A model generated the notes under the pieces. The model was not told where the DNA came from and did no database searches. It worked only from the letters and a program-made list of their open reading frames with translations. The position numbers and the translations under genes were made by a program. This document shows positions 11,401-17,624 of a DNA stretch of 50,453 bases, piece by piece. Each line of letters opens with the position of its first letter. Positions within the stretch are counted from its first letter, which is position 1. This DNA is from Eubacterium sp. (lineage in GTDB: Bacteria > Bacillota > Clostridia > Peptostreptococcales > Anaerovoracaceae): assembly GCA_017511535.1 (NCBI GenBank), contig JAFWJS010000048.1, forward strand, positions 1 to 50,453. The letters run 5' to 3'.

Positions 11401-14400
11401 CGGCAATGAAACTGACGGCGGAGGAGGCGGCGCTACTGATATCCGGCTTACTTCAGGAGACTGGAACAGCTTTGCCTCGCTCAAGTCACGTATCATGGTA
11501 GCAGGAGGAGGAGGCGGCGCTTCTGATACAGGTTATGGAGGAGATGCGGGCGGTATTGAATCACTGGCAGGTAATACAGGAAATCATACTTCTTCATATG
11601 TACAGGCTGCAAGAGCAACGCAGTCCAGTGGAAACGCATTTGGTGCTGGTCAGGATGGATCACTGCTTAACGCCAACTACCCGTCTGCCGGAGGCGGCGG
11701 AGGCTGGTATGGCGGCAGGCACTCGAATCTTGAAAGGAACCCAAGAGATACAGCAAATTATATCTGGCAGAATCCTGGCGCAGGCGGATCATCATTCATT
11801 TCGGGACACGGTGGCTGTAATGCGATCGATCAGGCATCGACAGCAGGCAGTATCAGGCATACAGGTCAGCCAAAATACTCAGATGAGTATGTCTTTACAG
11901 ATACTCAGATGATAGCGGGGTATAACAGTATGCCGAATCCGGCCGGCGGTACAGAAGAGCATGGTCATGAAGGGAACGGATATGCAAGGATCACGCCTCT
12001 TCAGCTGGAATCGAATGATCTTCTGATCCATCTGGACGCTAATGAAGGCTTCTCCCCGGTACAGTGGATAATCGCAGGCGATTTGACAGAGCAGGTAACT
12101 CTGGCAGTTCCGACAAGGCCGGGATACTTATTCGCAGGCTGGAATACCGCTGCAGACGGTAGCGGCAATATGTACAACGGCACCGTTACCGGCGAAGATC
12201 TCGGAGCTCAGCTGGGAACCATATTCGATCTGTACGCACAATGGCTTGATGAAAAAGAATATGCCAGATACACTGTAGAGCACTATCGTCAGAATGCAGA
12301 CGGCAGTGATTATTCCCTATATGAGACAGATAATCTCATAGGGCGTCGCGGCGATACTGTTGCTCCTGAAGAGAAAGAGTATGAGGGCTATATAATTCGG
12401 GACCATGAAGCAGAATACACTGTTCCTGAAGGCGACATAGATCTTGTCGTAAAGTATTACTATGACCTGTTGACTTACAATGTCAAGTTCGACGGCAACG
12501 GCGCAACTTCAGGAGAGATGTCTGATATGACAGATCTGCTGGGCGGAAAGCAGTATACGCTTACACAGAACAGCTTTAAGAAAGATGATTCCATCTTCAC
12601 AGGCTGGAATACCGAAGCAAATGGAAACGGCAGATCATATACAGATCAGCAAAAGGTAAAGAATCTGACAAAAGAGAATAACGGAACCGTTACTCTCTAT
12701 GCTCAGTGGCTGTCCAAAGAGGATCATGCGCTTGAGCCTACTGATGGAGTGATAATCGTAAAATGCAAGGCCGGCGAGACGATAGTCATACCTGACCTTC
12801 CGGCAGGAACGACATATACGATCGAAGAGATCGACAACCCTGCGGGGTGGTCACAGAAGGGGGAGATAGTCAGCGGAAGCGGATCGATCACTCCAAACGT
12901 CACAGATCAGGCGACAGTGACCAACGAATACAAGGCGTCCGGAGAGGCTTTGATCAACGCTCATAAGATACTTGAGGGAGCGGATATAGAAGAAGGACAG
13001 TTCACGTTCGTATTGACTGACAGCGAGGGCAACGAGATCGGAACGGCGACTAACGGTGCTGTTGATACGTATGAAGAGGTAGAAAAGGAAGACGGAAGCT
13101 TCGGACCTAATCCATATTACGGTCAGTCGCTTGTACAGTTCAGTTCGCCTCAGTATACGCAGGACGACATCGGAAAGACGTATACATATTATATTCGTGA
13201 GGTAAAGGATGAGCAGGATACGAGCATAGCATATGACAGCGGAGTCATAAAGGTGCTCGTGACCGTGAACGACGCCGGAAAAGGGCAGCTGATACCTGAA
13301 GTCAGGTATGAGGATGAAAACGGGATGCCTCTTGCAAATGAGGGTCTGTTCACTAATGTGATGAACCCGGCTAAGCTAGTGATCTCCAAAGAGATCGAGA
13401 AGGCAGAAGAGCAGACTGACCCTGACGAAACAGGTACAGGCGGTCAGAGCTCATCGTCTGAGCCGGAAGATGAGTCATATAAGGAGACTGAATTCACATT
13501 CACAGTGGTGCTCAGGGACAAAGACGGAGCTGAGGTCCAGGGAAGCTTTGACGCAGTCAAGGGCGACGAGCAGATCAAAGTGGCCTCCGGAGGCACTGTG
13601 ACTCTGAAAGGCGGAGAAAGCATAGAGATCTCCGGTCTCCCACACGGCGCCGTATATGAGGTAACTGAGACCGATGAGCAGGAGGACTGGGAACAGGCAG
13701 CTCCTGTGGACGATGAAGGAGCACCGGCGGCAGCGGCAGGAGAGCTCAAACCTGGCGAGACATCAGAGGCCTTATTCAGGAATGTATACCATCAGCCTCC
13801 GGAGAGAGAATATACAGCGACAGGAAAAGTACAGCTCAAGGCAAGGAAGTCAGTTATCGGAGGGCCGATCCTTGATGACGACCAGTTCATGTTCGAGCTG
13901 GTGGACGAAGAAGGAGAGTTGATAGAGTCCAAGCCTTGCGATGAGGTAAGCGGAGACGACGGCACACTGTCTGAGAGCGATATCACATTCAAAGAGATCG
14001 ACTATGACCTGTCACAGCTTGATTATCCGGCTGACAAGATAATGGAGGCAGAACAGGCTGCGCTGAAATTCATAAATGATAAGGAAGCTGAATATAACAG
14101 CCTGAAGAAGCAGCAGGAAGATGATGAGACATTCCCTGACTTCGATACATGGTTCAGCCAGCAGGATGGGTCAGAAGGGATGAAGCCTCTTGAATATCTG
14201 CAGGCGAAGACCAGAGAGGCACAGGCAGCCAATCCACGTGAAGCCACCTTCATCTACTATGTACGTGAGCTGTCCGGAGATGATCCGGATGTCGAGTACG
14301 ACAGTACACGTTACTACTATAAAGTCAGAGTAGTAGACGGAGGAGAAGGAGAGCTCATACCGACAGTAACAAAGTGGAAGATGGGCGCCGAGGAAGACAC

Positions 14401-15475
14401 TGAGATCACGGGCGACATCACATTCTTCAATAAGAAGACCACGCAGGTAAAGGTCAATAAGAGATGGACTGATATGGATGACCAGGACGGCATGCGTCCG
14501 ACTGCTGAAGAGTTCAGATCCAAGATCCACCTCATGGCGGGAGACAAAGAGATACAAGATGCTGAGCCTGTCATTACTGAGGATGAAGCCGGCAACTTCA
14601 CTATACTGTACACAGGTCTTCCTGCGTTCGATGAGAACGGAGAGAAGATAGTATACACTGTTAAGGAAGATGAGATAGAGAACTACAAGCCTCAGAACGA
14701 TGTGACGGAAGCTGCAGACGGCGAAACGCTGACCAATATCCATACTCCTGCGAAGAGAGACATCACTGTCAGGAAGATATGGGACGATGACAACGATGCG
14801 GAAGGCCACCGCGGCAGCGTAGGAGCGAAGGTCCAGCTGTATAAGCAGTCTGAAGGAAAGCAGAGAGAACCGGTCGGAGATCCTGTCGATGTTCCTGCAG
14901 AAGACGGCTGGAGCTATACATGGACTGAGCTTCCTGTAAATGACAGCGGAAATGAGATCATTTACACTGTCGATGAGACGATGGCTGAGAGCAGATACTA
15001 TTCAAGCAGCTCGGGAAGAGCTGATGAAGAGGGCGTCATAACGGTGACGAATACCAGCGTGGTAACTGACCTCGTCATAACCAAGAAGATGCCTGAACTG
15101 GTAGAAGGAGAAGGGATCAACGATACTCTGGTATTCGAAGTAAAGGGCACAGACAGCGCCGGAAGTATCGTATATCAGAATACAGTAGGAATAGTGTTCA
15201 ATGAGAAGTCAGGGCAGTACGAGACCAAGGTCCTGGAGGATGTGCCGAACGACTGTACGATGACAGTTACTGAAGTATACAGCGGTGATTATGAGCCTGT
15301 CAAGGGGACGATCACCAAGACGAGTCTCGAGGACTACAAAGGTAAAGACGCATGGGTATTCGAATTTGAGAATCACGTAAGCTCAAGCGAAGACGGCGGC
15401 AGAAACGGAGACGGAGTCGTCAATAAATATGAGAACACCGGAAACGGGATCAGATTCAGGGAAGCAGAGAAGTAG
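2402..15475 (+). CDS. Giant secreted modular surface protein with isopeptide (Cna-B / Spy0128) domains, BspA-like and glycine-rich inserts
   Basis: 4,357 residues from the ATG at 2402, chosen because GGAAGAGG lies 6 nt upstream; an in-frame GTG at 2381 lacks a site. Approximate order: signal peptide 1-30; very acidic linker 30-200; unassigned adhesin-like region 203-1390; Cna-B domains 1399-1501 and 1505-1598 (K-W-x-D/G strands, YTI/VxE ends); prealbumin-like domain 1602-1733; Spy0128-type pilin domains 1735-1878 and 1879-2068; a Cna-B-like domain split by an insert (2068-2111 and 2580-2651) that carries a BspA/DUF285-like leucine-rich block (2196-2493) and an InlB-type repeat; Spy0128-type 2652-2761; a second split domain (2761-2809 and 3438-3509) enclosing a glycine-rich ALK/LTK-type domain (2879-3198), two InlB-type repeats and a MucBP-like segment; Spy0128-type 3510-3654; prealbumin-like 3655-3799; Spy0128-type with helical insert 3800-4013; two Cna-B 4014-4218; end domain. 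No LPxTG-like motif or membrane tail is seen. It heads a five-gene operon. Adhesion or matrix function is inferred. Confidence 0.9.
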   Translation: MKAKRIASLLIISMMLIQMLPFDLMTAAAVTETDSSPAEQEEVVQQEEENNEEEVLSDEKEDEAVSSDAAEEDTVKKKETSLQEQSEDEEEDTAAGGDAESDAPEDETSEDSAEYIKNEEVEAVDIQGEAALSRSLARDLLLSETEIKVKAVDRAVEELFSEDAGPEAAEAEAESDDAEDSTEEETDPDDPPRQGDGSNIEGISAKWITSDSVNNEDDALLYRKPSRTESQAVRLQVNYALSGEHSYNPGDITITVPAHIFKDRNGKDYGKLIIPYPEDPSMKGDFNWKLVGDNYILTNCKRMSAATKGYIQFQIEGMAPSMLVDMEVSDPFSAYIEVTTHKGNIIALRSNELTAQFDTEARLTAVNKRENGVTRVKASQIPASQRVEGEETYIKVDWYVWGTTYANTYFTIDQVDSIPQDALVEDRVVVADGEVKNPLKEISITEAKEIDPSIEIGGRIQQKESDVHGFIIGGSDSAATELEKKGIYRGAVDGNGSYYYFSTAYPASQFKPDVEYTFHNSITYTVTEVDPEVTDNTNPNVNEGKPDPQLVTTKTTTPPAQVKWHYSDPKWINPGGHYMIYKNGNDDTEGRNITHRSSYPYDYSDLHRSGGGYYGIYPSALNELQDENKDHGENGSIRLSYTINTVGYTLPWMYDGGMAVSNVENPARVIANYNRPIQMTSTDTGISIGRNGAKLKVFDDYTFAEVEFPEIPYIYSGKPQNIEPDGTWTALDAGDGTFKYTRDNNKADWPDITLQIQRGGSWEDWAAASWKSGSKVITLHDGTTQTSGVIPVPEDTRNVRTVVVTHNTNDEEGAEEAVQAAIDYDLRVVINLKSTSEMMALIDEAFTKSRTPSMAVYNGVNMLIERADEALDSEEREIHSIDREGYDSIRGYTTDTAVYPYKSSTQKLSEVNYEDRLIPIHYEAKVEIRSVINEKKTWQQAVDEGRLDADTHGFWRDLLPKGVTPDISTIKLRPGDKVVDVTTVENYEGSGRTLLIVEADLKPVPVSYRSGDMTYYEDVPSIRFDAFYDFESLKDYGSYIHNVISFESSNDHLGTIKDYKGEPDDPFSSNNVFTKNAFTTDQDIHGKTEKDYMKDLDPDRDDPSFVYAGTFTRIDILNAARTSLYKDVQVNNDGIWSDGTYYKQYYGEPVEATEGGRMRTVYEGGQYSYRLRIMSDPDTISTDMIIYDSLENFYATGNTDDADNDKIDYVAPEDKGVYGKDPHWQGTFLGIDTSQMEEIGCAPVIYYSTIEELSLSDEGDPDAAHSTNVDLNGTAPDGSKIWVKASEYTGRLADVKAVAIDCSKANENADEHHRSADGRFHLLPMESIVALVKMQAPSGQDARAIIANKGEWGESGMAYNNAYLLCTNMDKDQDIDNPESVDKENFIRKDYTKVGLKEYSASATKKWNDDNNRDGIRPKTVKFTIYADGEPVLDENGEPVTRTLDAEHGETRVTFEHIPYTTPKGEKIHYTIEEDPVEGYTASHTIANVVEGVQYDFTNTHEPEKISVSGEKTWEGDEENNRPSSIDVDLYANGNKLKSQTVKPDSEGLWSYTFTDLFKYENGEEIVYTVKEAKTKNTGDALDSYTHEIDGFDIKNTYHPFGDLRVTKNIVDTTEVSGQQGFTFTFTFTAKRELEDGSTEEAPVFDPYEYEVMDEEGNAVTGDDGEPLTGTVTTNGTVTIKGGQTIHVKDIPEYISYKVAESEEAGFSLTEKTGDSGTIEPNRTSEAEFTNKYTANGQINLGALKKLYNRILNKYQFRFELYEVKENEDGGQEEVLKSTASSSAPTETHLREDGTVDYSTADATFGVIRYTQEDHGKTYVYRIKEIDTEKPGYTYSEDVYSVEVSITDKGDGTLGIVPVYKDADGNKVDAALFENTYKAEGNTTLRAWKDLQARDLKEDEFTFELLDEHGDPVTAPAAEEPSEEGGEQNADQPQDPAGDDQTQDQPGDDQSQDQAGDDQEAEEEPVTRTNKADKTVVFSYEDIPALNYDEKDIGKTFYYAIREKAGTDDTVIYDDRVFGYKIDIVDNGDGKLYAEQKLMKPVVGEDGRITEWIEIGAELPVFTNTLEDGRFSITKTVEESPDANPAQLFRFKVKLIGDKVTDDLIDNYILTRAGEEPADEEPSEEQSDSDESVKPSEEEDISEEQNKENTNENTPVEPQADGNRSADTEAVSHKAASSGIRLMAADDETVVHSDADTGSCKAGCEQNGSGGVNWRILSDGTLVIGKEGETQTFRHEAARWAYQSNNSYSNPSKVYDSRGAYLGLSSTSHLPFYPWLQYEKEIKKVRFEGTVKGNGDMNGMFDMCINLETVDFNGFDTSAANGLGYLFYNNKSLTSVKNMDKLDTSKMTWMNYIFYGCSALKDIDVSNVTTPSLTYFGWFFSGCSSLEELDLSGFNQYSPRVITQYTTSANATMYMNNFFDNCTKLNTIVLGPNFRFRSRNDSSSYSTLPNPPNGQTWVRQEGQVGSKASYTSAELRNNYTSSWAGTWVWSGKTFYTVHFLADEAAGGTAPVKMLVGEDSKLPANSFSKYGYDFDHWIVTDEYGTPITDVDKTTYKDKETIPAGTYQMNDHVYLKAVFEERDTSVDMNDGEFYITLRADEMATFKGIPAGTAYQIYEETPQGWVLLRQDNVSGTIEPLVTKAASFVNKYEPGTTSAQFFGTKTLDNRAASAGRFSFILKDSEGRTLQTKQTLDGGFIQFEPIIFKQAGTFTYTIEETDMSDSTIEYDTHTETVTVTVTDDDEGNLNAEVTYDNDGVKFANKTRPGSLKVSKAAEGLTEANKDDEFTFRITLNNPNGMPLGSDDTIYWYKEGEKAPENNNDPENAGPADNGGTEKKPDQPSDQNILRAPVLAPNGADALKPQSAGLRNSLRLTGSGDTQISVTDFAYTGSYQEYIVPADGIYQIEAWGAQGGNSALDGGRRNSAYLLDNDRTELGHAHGGCGGYTSGSISLKAGTVLYIYVGGRGADGDGRKNSNGGWNGGGIGVWDQTNEYNGQYGYPNEIGNETDGGGGGATDIRLTSGDWNSFASLKSRIMVAGGGGGASDTGYGGDAGGIESLAGNTGNHTSSYVQAARATQSSGNAFGAGQDGSLLNANYPSAGGGGGWYGGRHSNLERNPRDTANYIWQNPGAGGSSFISGHGGCNAIDQASTAGSIRHTGQPKYSDEYVFTDTQMIAGYNSMPNPAGGTEEHGHEGNGYARITPLQLESNDLLIHLDANEGFSPVQWIIAGDLTEQVTLAVPTRPGYLFAGWNTAADGSGNMYNGTVTGEDLGAQLGTIFDLYAQWLDEKEYARYTVEHYRQNADGSDYSLYETDNLIGRRGDTVAPEEKEYEGYIIRDHEAEYTVPEGDIDLVVKYYYDLLTYNVKFDGNGATSGEMSDMTDLLGGKQYTLTQNSFKKDDSIFTGWNTEANGNGRSYTDQQKVKNLTKENNGTVTLYAQWLSKEDHALEPTDGVIIVKCKAGETIVIPDLPAGTTYTIEEIDNPAGWSQKGEIVSGSGSITPNVTDQATVTNEYKASGEALINAHKILEGADIEEGQFTFVLTDSEGNEIGTATNGAVDTYEEVEKEDGSFGPNPYYGQSLVQFSSPQYTQDDIGKTYTYYIREVKDEQDTSIAYDSGVIKVLVTVNDAGKGQLIPEVRYEDENGMPLANEGLFTNVMNPAKLVISKEIEKAEEQTDPDETGTGGQSSSSEPEDESYKETEFTFTVVLRDKDGAEVQGSFDAVKGDEQIKVASGGTVTLKGGESIEISGLPHGAVYEVTETDEQEDWEQAAPVDDEGAPAAAAGELKPGETSEALFRNVYHQPPEREYTATGKVQLKARKSVIGGPILDDDQFMFELVDEEGELIESKPCDEVSGDDGTLSESDITFKEIDYDLSQLDYPADKIMEAEQAALKFINDKEAEYNSLKKQQEDDETFPDFDTWFSQQDGSEGMKPLEYLQAKTREAQAANPREATFIYYVRELSGDDPDVEYDSTRYYYKVRVVDGGEGELIPTVTKWKMGAEEDTEITGDITFFNKKTTQVKVNKRWTDMDDQDGMRPTAEEFRSKIHLMAGDKEIQDAEPVITEDEAGNFTILYTGLPAFDENGEKIVYTVKEDEIENYKPQNDVTEAADGETLTNIHTPAKRDITVRKIWDDDNDAEGHRGSVGAKVQLYKQSEGKQREPVGDPVDVPAEDGWSYTWTELPVNDSGNEIIYTVDETMAESRYYSSSSGRADEEGVITVTNTSVVTDLVITKKMPELVEGEGINDTLVFEVKGTDSAGSIVYQNTVGIVFNEKSGQYETKVLEDVPNDCTMTVTEVYSGDYEPVKGTITKTSLEDYKGKDAWVFEFENHVSSSEDGGRNGDGVVNKYENTGNGIRFREAEK
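8195..8275 (+). repeat. Three tandem 27-bp units encoding Q-x-Q-D-x-x-G-D-D
   Basis: Three in-frame 27-bp copies encode QPQDPAGDD, QTQDQPGDD and QSQDQAGDD, inside a loop of the second Spy0128-type domain of the giant surface protein. Low-complexity acidic units like these are prone to change copy number. They are likely a flexible spacer. Confidence 0.85.
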
Positions 15476-15491
15476 AAAGGAGGGCGAGAGA

Positions 15492-16007
15492 ATGAACAGA
15501 AGCAAGAGCAGGAAAATCATAGCGGTTTTCGTCATGCTCGCCGTTCTGACAGCAGGAACGACCGCGGCGTTCGCGTACTTCACAGATTATGAAGATGCGC
15601 GCGGCGGCGCAGTCCTGACGCTGGAAAGCGAATCAGAACTGCATGAGATACCGGAGGACGACAAGAAGACGATCTCAGTCCAGAATACGGGCTATTCAGA
15701 TATAATAGTGCGTATCTCGGTATTCGGAAGCTTTGTTACTGTGGAAGCAGATGAAAGCGACTGGGTGCAGGACGGAGACTACTGGTACTATAAGCATATT
15801 CTCGGACCGGGTGAATCAACTTCTGATATCATTGCCCGTATCGACACCGGAAAGGCGGCGGAGGCAGGGCATGACTTCGACGTGGTGGTCGTGCACGAGT
15901 CTGAGCGCGTAACGTATGACGACACAGATGAAAACAGAGTGGTCAAGCCTGAAGGCTGGGCGTACCCTGATATCACGGTCGCCGGTCAGGAGGAGGTGGA
16001 CGGATAA
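15492..16007 (+). CDS. TasA/camelysin-like secreted protein with SipW-dependent type signal peptide
   Basis: 171 residues from the ATG at 15492, preceded by AAGGAGGG with a 7-nt gap; a longer reading frame from 15429 has no such site and overlaps the giant gene. The N-terminus is a basic segment, a hydrophobic core and the AFAYFTD motif that marks signal peptides processed by the special peptidase SipW, as in TasA and camelysin. The mature part begins with a beta-rich segment where residues such as TISVQNTGYSDIIVRI resemble the family's framework. It starts 16 nt after the giant gene and overlaps the next gene by one base, so it is in the same operon. A role as fibre or matrix subunit is inferred. 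No SipW gene is in view. Confidence 0.75.
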   Translation: MNRSKSRKIIAVFVMLAVLTAGTTAAFAYFTDYEDARGGAVLTLESESELHEIPEDDKKTISVQNTGYSDIIVRISVFGSFVTVEADESDWVQDGDYWYYKHILGPGESTSDIIARIDTGKAAEAGHDFDVVVVHESERVTYDDTDENRVVKPEGWAYPDITVAGQEEVDG

Positions 16008-16819
16008 TGAAGAAGATCAATAAGAAATACATTATTCCATTCATCATCGCGGCAGCGCTCCTGATCAGCGGAGCTGCAGGGGTATTCGCAGTGGGCTCCG
16101 GTCTTGCCTTCACAAGTGACGACTATGAGGCGTGGTTCTATATGAACCACCTCCAGGTACATCTCCTTGAGAACGGAAGAGACGTATGCGACGGTCATAA
16201 TACGCTTGACGGTGATACCAAAGTCACAGGAGAGCTGGTGCAGTACCTCGGGTATTCATCGGACGGGGAGACAGACAAGCTCGGCAATGTTGAGCCGGGC
16301 ATGAAATATAAAGAGGAGATCGCCGCAAGGAACGGTCAGGATATACCTATCTACGTCAGGATGACAATACGGAAATACTGGGTGGTAACGGAAAAGAACG
16401 ATGCCGGAGAGGCTGTGGCATCTGACAAGGCTCCTGATCTTTCGCCGGATAAGATCCATCTTACATACGGCGGCAAGGAATATAACTCAGACGACTGGTT
16501 CATCAATGAAGAAGAGTCGACGTCTGAGATGAAGACATATTACTATAAGAGCCAGCTGGCACCGGAAGCCGATACGCCGGCACTGTTCGACAGTCTTTCG
16601 ATAGACCGCGGCCTGGCAAAGAAGGAAGAAGCGTCCAGAACTACTGACCCTGACACAGGCGTGACGAAGATCACCTACAAATACAAATATAACGGATATG
16701 CCTTCATCATCAAAGCAGACGTCCAGGCGATACAGACTCACAACATAGAAGACGCGATCCACAGTCAGTGGGGCGTCAGCAACATCAAAGTCAGCGATGA
16801 CAAGCTGGAGCTGAAGTAA
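16007..16819 (+). CDS. TasA-like secreted protein
   Basis: 270 residues. Signal peptide with Lys-rich start, hydrophobic core and a cut near GVFA|VGSG. The mature protein contains an NVEPGMKYKEEIAARNGQDIPIYVRM segment matching the 'extra-long linker then non-covalent strand' pattern (x-PG-x..EI.A.N....PIYVR) seen in TasA/CalY-type proteins of Firmicutes, and ends with a segment containing AIQTHNIEDAIHSQWGV that has the same flavour. The start codon overlaps the stop of the previous gene (TAATG), indicating coupling. Function as a structural subunit of an extracellular fibre is inferred from the family resemblance; enzymatic motifs are absent. Exact family membership would need a profile search. 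Confidence 0.68.
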   Translation: MKKINKKYIIPFIIAAALLISGAAGVFAVGSGLAFTSDDYEAWFYMNHLQVHLLENGRDVCDGHNTLDGDTKVTGELVQYLGYSSDGETDKLGNVEPGMKYKEEIAARNGQDIPIYVRMTIRKYWVVTEKNDAGEAVASDKAPDLSPDKIHLTYGGKEYNSDDWFINEEESTSEMKTYYYKSQLAPEADTPALFDSLSIDRGLAKKEEASRTTDPDTGVTKITYKYKYNGYAFIIKADVQAIQTHNIEDAIHSQWGVSNIKVSDDKLELK

Positions 16820-16829
16820 GGAGGGCGCC

Positions 16830-17624
16830 ATGAAGAATTCAGTAAAAATAACAGTTCTCCTTATCGCATGTATCATATCTGTATTTACTGCAGCGGAGAT
16901 CTCCTTTGCGGAATCGGCAAAGTACAATGGAAGCGCTTACTTTGACGGCAAGGCGGTCAGGTCAAGCTTCAGGACCGGAGAGATCGCGGACGCGGTGTCA
17001 GAGCTCGAGCCGGGCGACGATGTTTCGTTCAAAGTTAAATACACTAATAAATATAAGGAAGATACTGACTGGTATCTGGAGAATGAAGTGCTGCAGACGC
17101 TTGAGAAAGCTGACGCGGCAAGAAAGATCCCTGAGGGCACAGGGACGCCTGAGAACGGCGGATATACGTATGAGCTGATACATAAAGACAAGAATGGCAA
17201 GAAGACAGTCCTTTTCAGCAACGACAGAGTCGGTGGAGACGCCAGACCTGACGACATGCAGGGACTCGAGCAGGCGACTAATGCTCTGGACGACTGGTTC
17301 TATATACAGACACTCGGAAAGGGAGAATCCGGAGAGCTTACTCTTAACGTGAAGTTCGATGGTGAAACTGAAGTGAATGACTACATGGATACTAACGGTG
17401 GTCTGATGCTCAGGCTCGGAGTGAATGTGAAAAACAGAAATGAGAGCTCGAGCCAAAGCTCTCCTTCGTCTCAGAACGAGTCTGACGGGCCTGAATACAG
17501 CCAGGGAATAAGGACCGGAGATCCGGTCAGACTCGGGCTGTTTGCGGCCATGTTTGCGGCAGGCATCATATTGCTTATAGTCATATGGCGCAGGATGAAG
17601 TCAGAGCAGGGAGGTGAAGCGTGA
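16830..17624 (+). CDS. Secreted, C-terminally anchored TasA-operon protein with a sorting-signal-like tail
   Basis: 264 residues. N-terminal signal peptide ending near ISFAES. The central region has a PGD-x-VSFKVKYTN strand, a conserved-looking DDWFYIQTLGKGESGELTLNVKFDGET segment, then a Ser/Asn/Gln-rich linker. The C-terminus reads GIRTGDP, a 20-residue hydrophobic segment (LGLFAAMFAAGIILLIVIW) and RRMK, which is the layout of a cell-wall sorting signal but without the canonical LPxTG. It could be a substrate of a sortase with relaxed specificity, or simply a membrane-anchored protein. GGAGG precedes the ATG. It starts 10 nt after the previous stop and overlaps the next gene, so it belongs to the same operon and may be what ties the fibre to the cell. 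Confidence 0.7.
   Translation: MKNSVKITVLLIACIISVFTAAEISFAESAKYNGSAYFDGKAVRSSFRTGEIADAVSELEPGDDVSFKVKYTNKYKEDTDWYLENEVLQTLEKADAARKIPEGTGTPENGGYTYELIHKDKNGKKTVLFSNDRVGGDARPDDMQGLEQATNALDDWFYIQTLGKGESGELTLNVKFDGETEVNDYMDTNGGLMLRLGVNVKNRNESSSQSSPSSQNESDGPEYSQGIRTGDPVRLGLFAAMFAAGIILLIVIWRRMKSEQGGEA

Noticed and set aside
11289..11912. Two open frames in another frame across the glycine-rich domain
   Set aside because: They are shadows of the GC-rich glycine codons; no ribosome binding site and no recognisable protein.
15300..15475. LPxTG-type sorting signal at the end of the giant protein
   Set aside because: The C-terminus is NKYENTGNGIRFREAEK, without hydrophobic helix or LPxTG.
15429..15491. 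Longer start for the first TasA-like gene, overlapping the giant gene
   Set aside because: No ribosome binding site, and the segment would precede a perfect signal peptide that starts at 15492.
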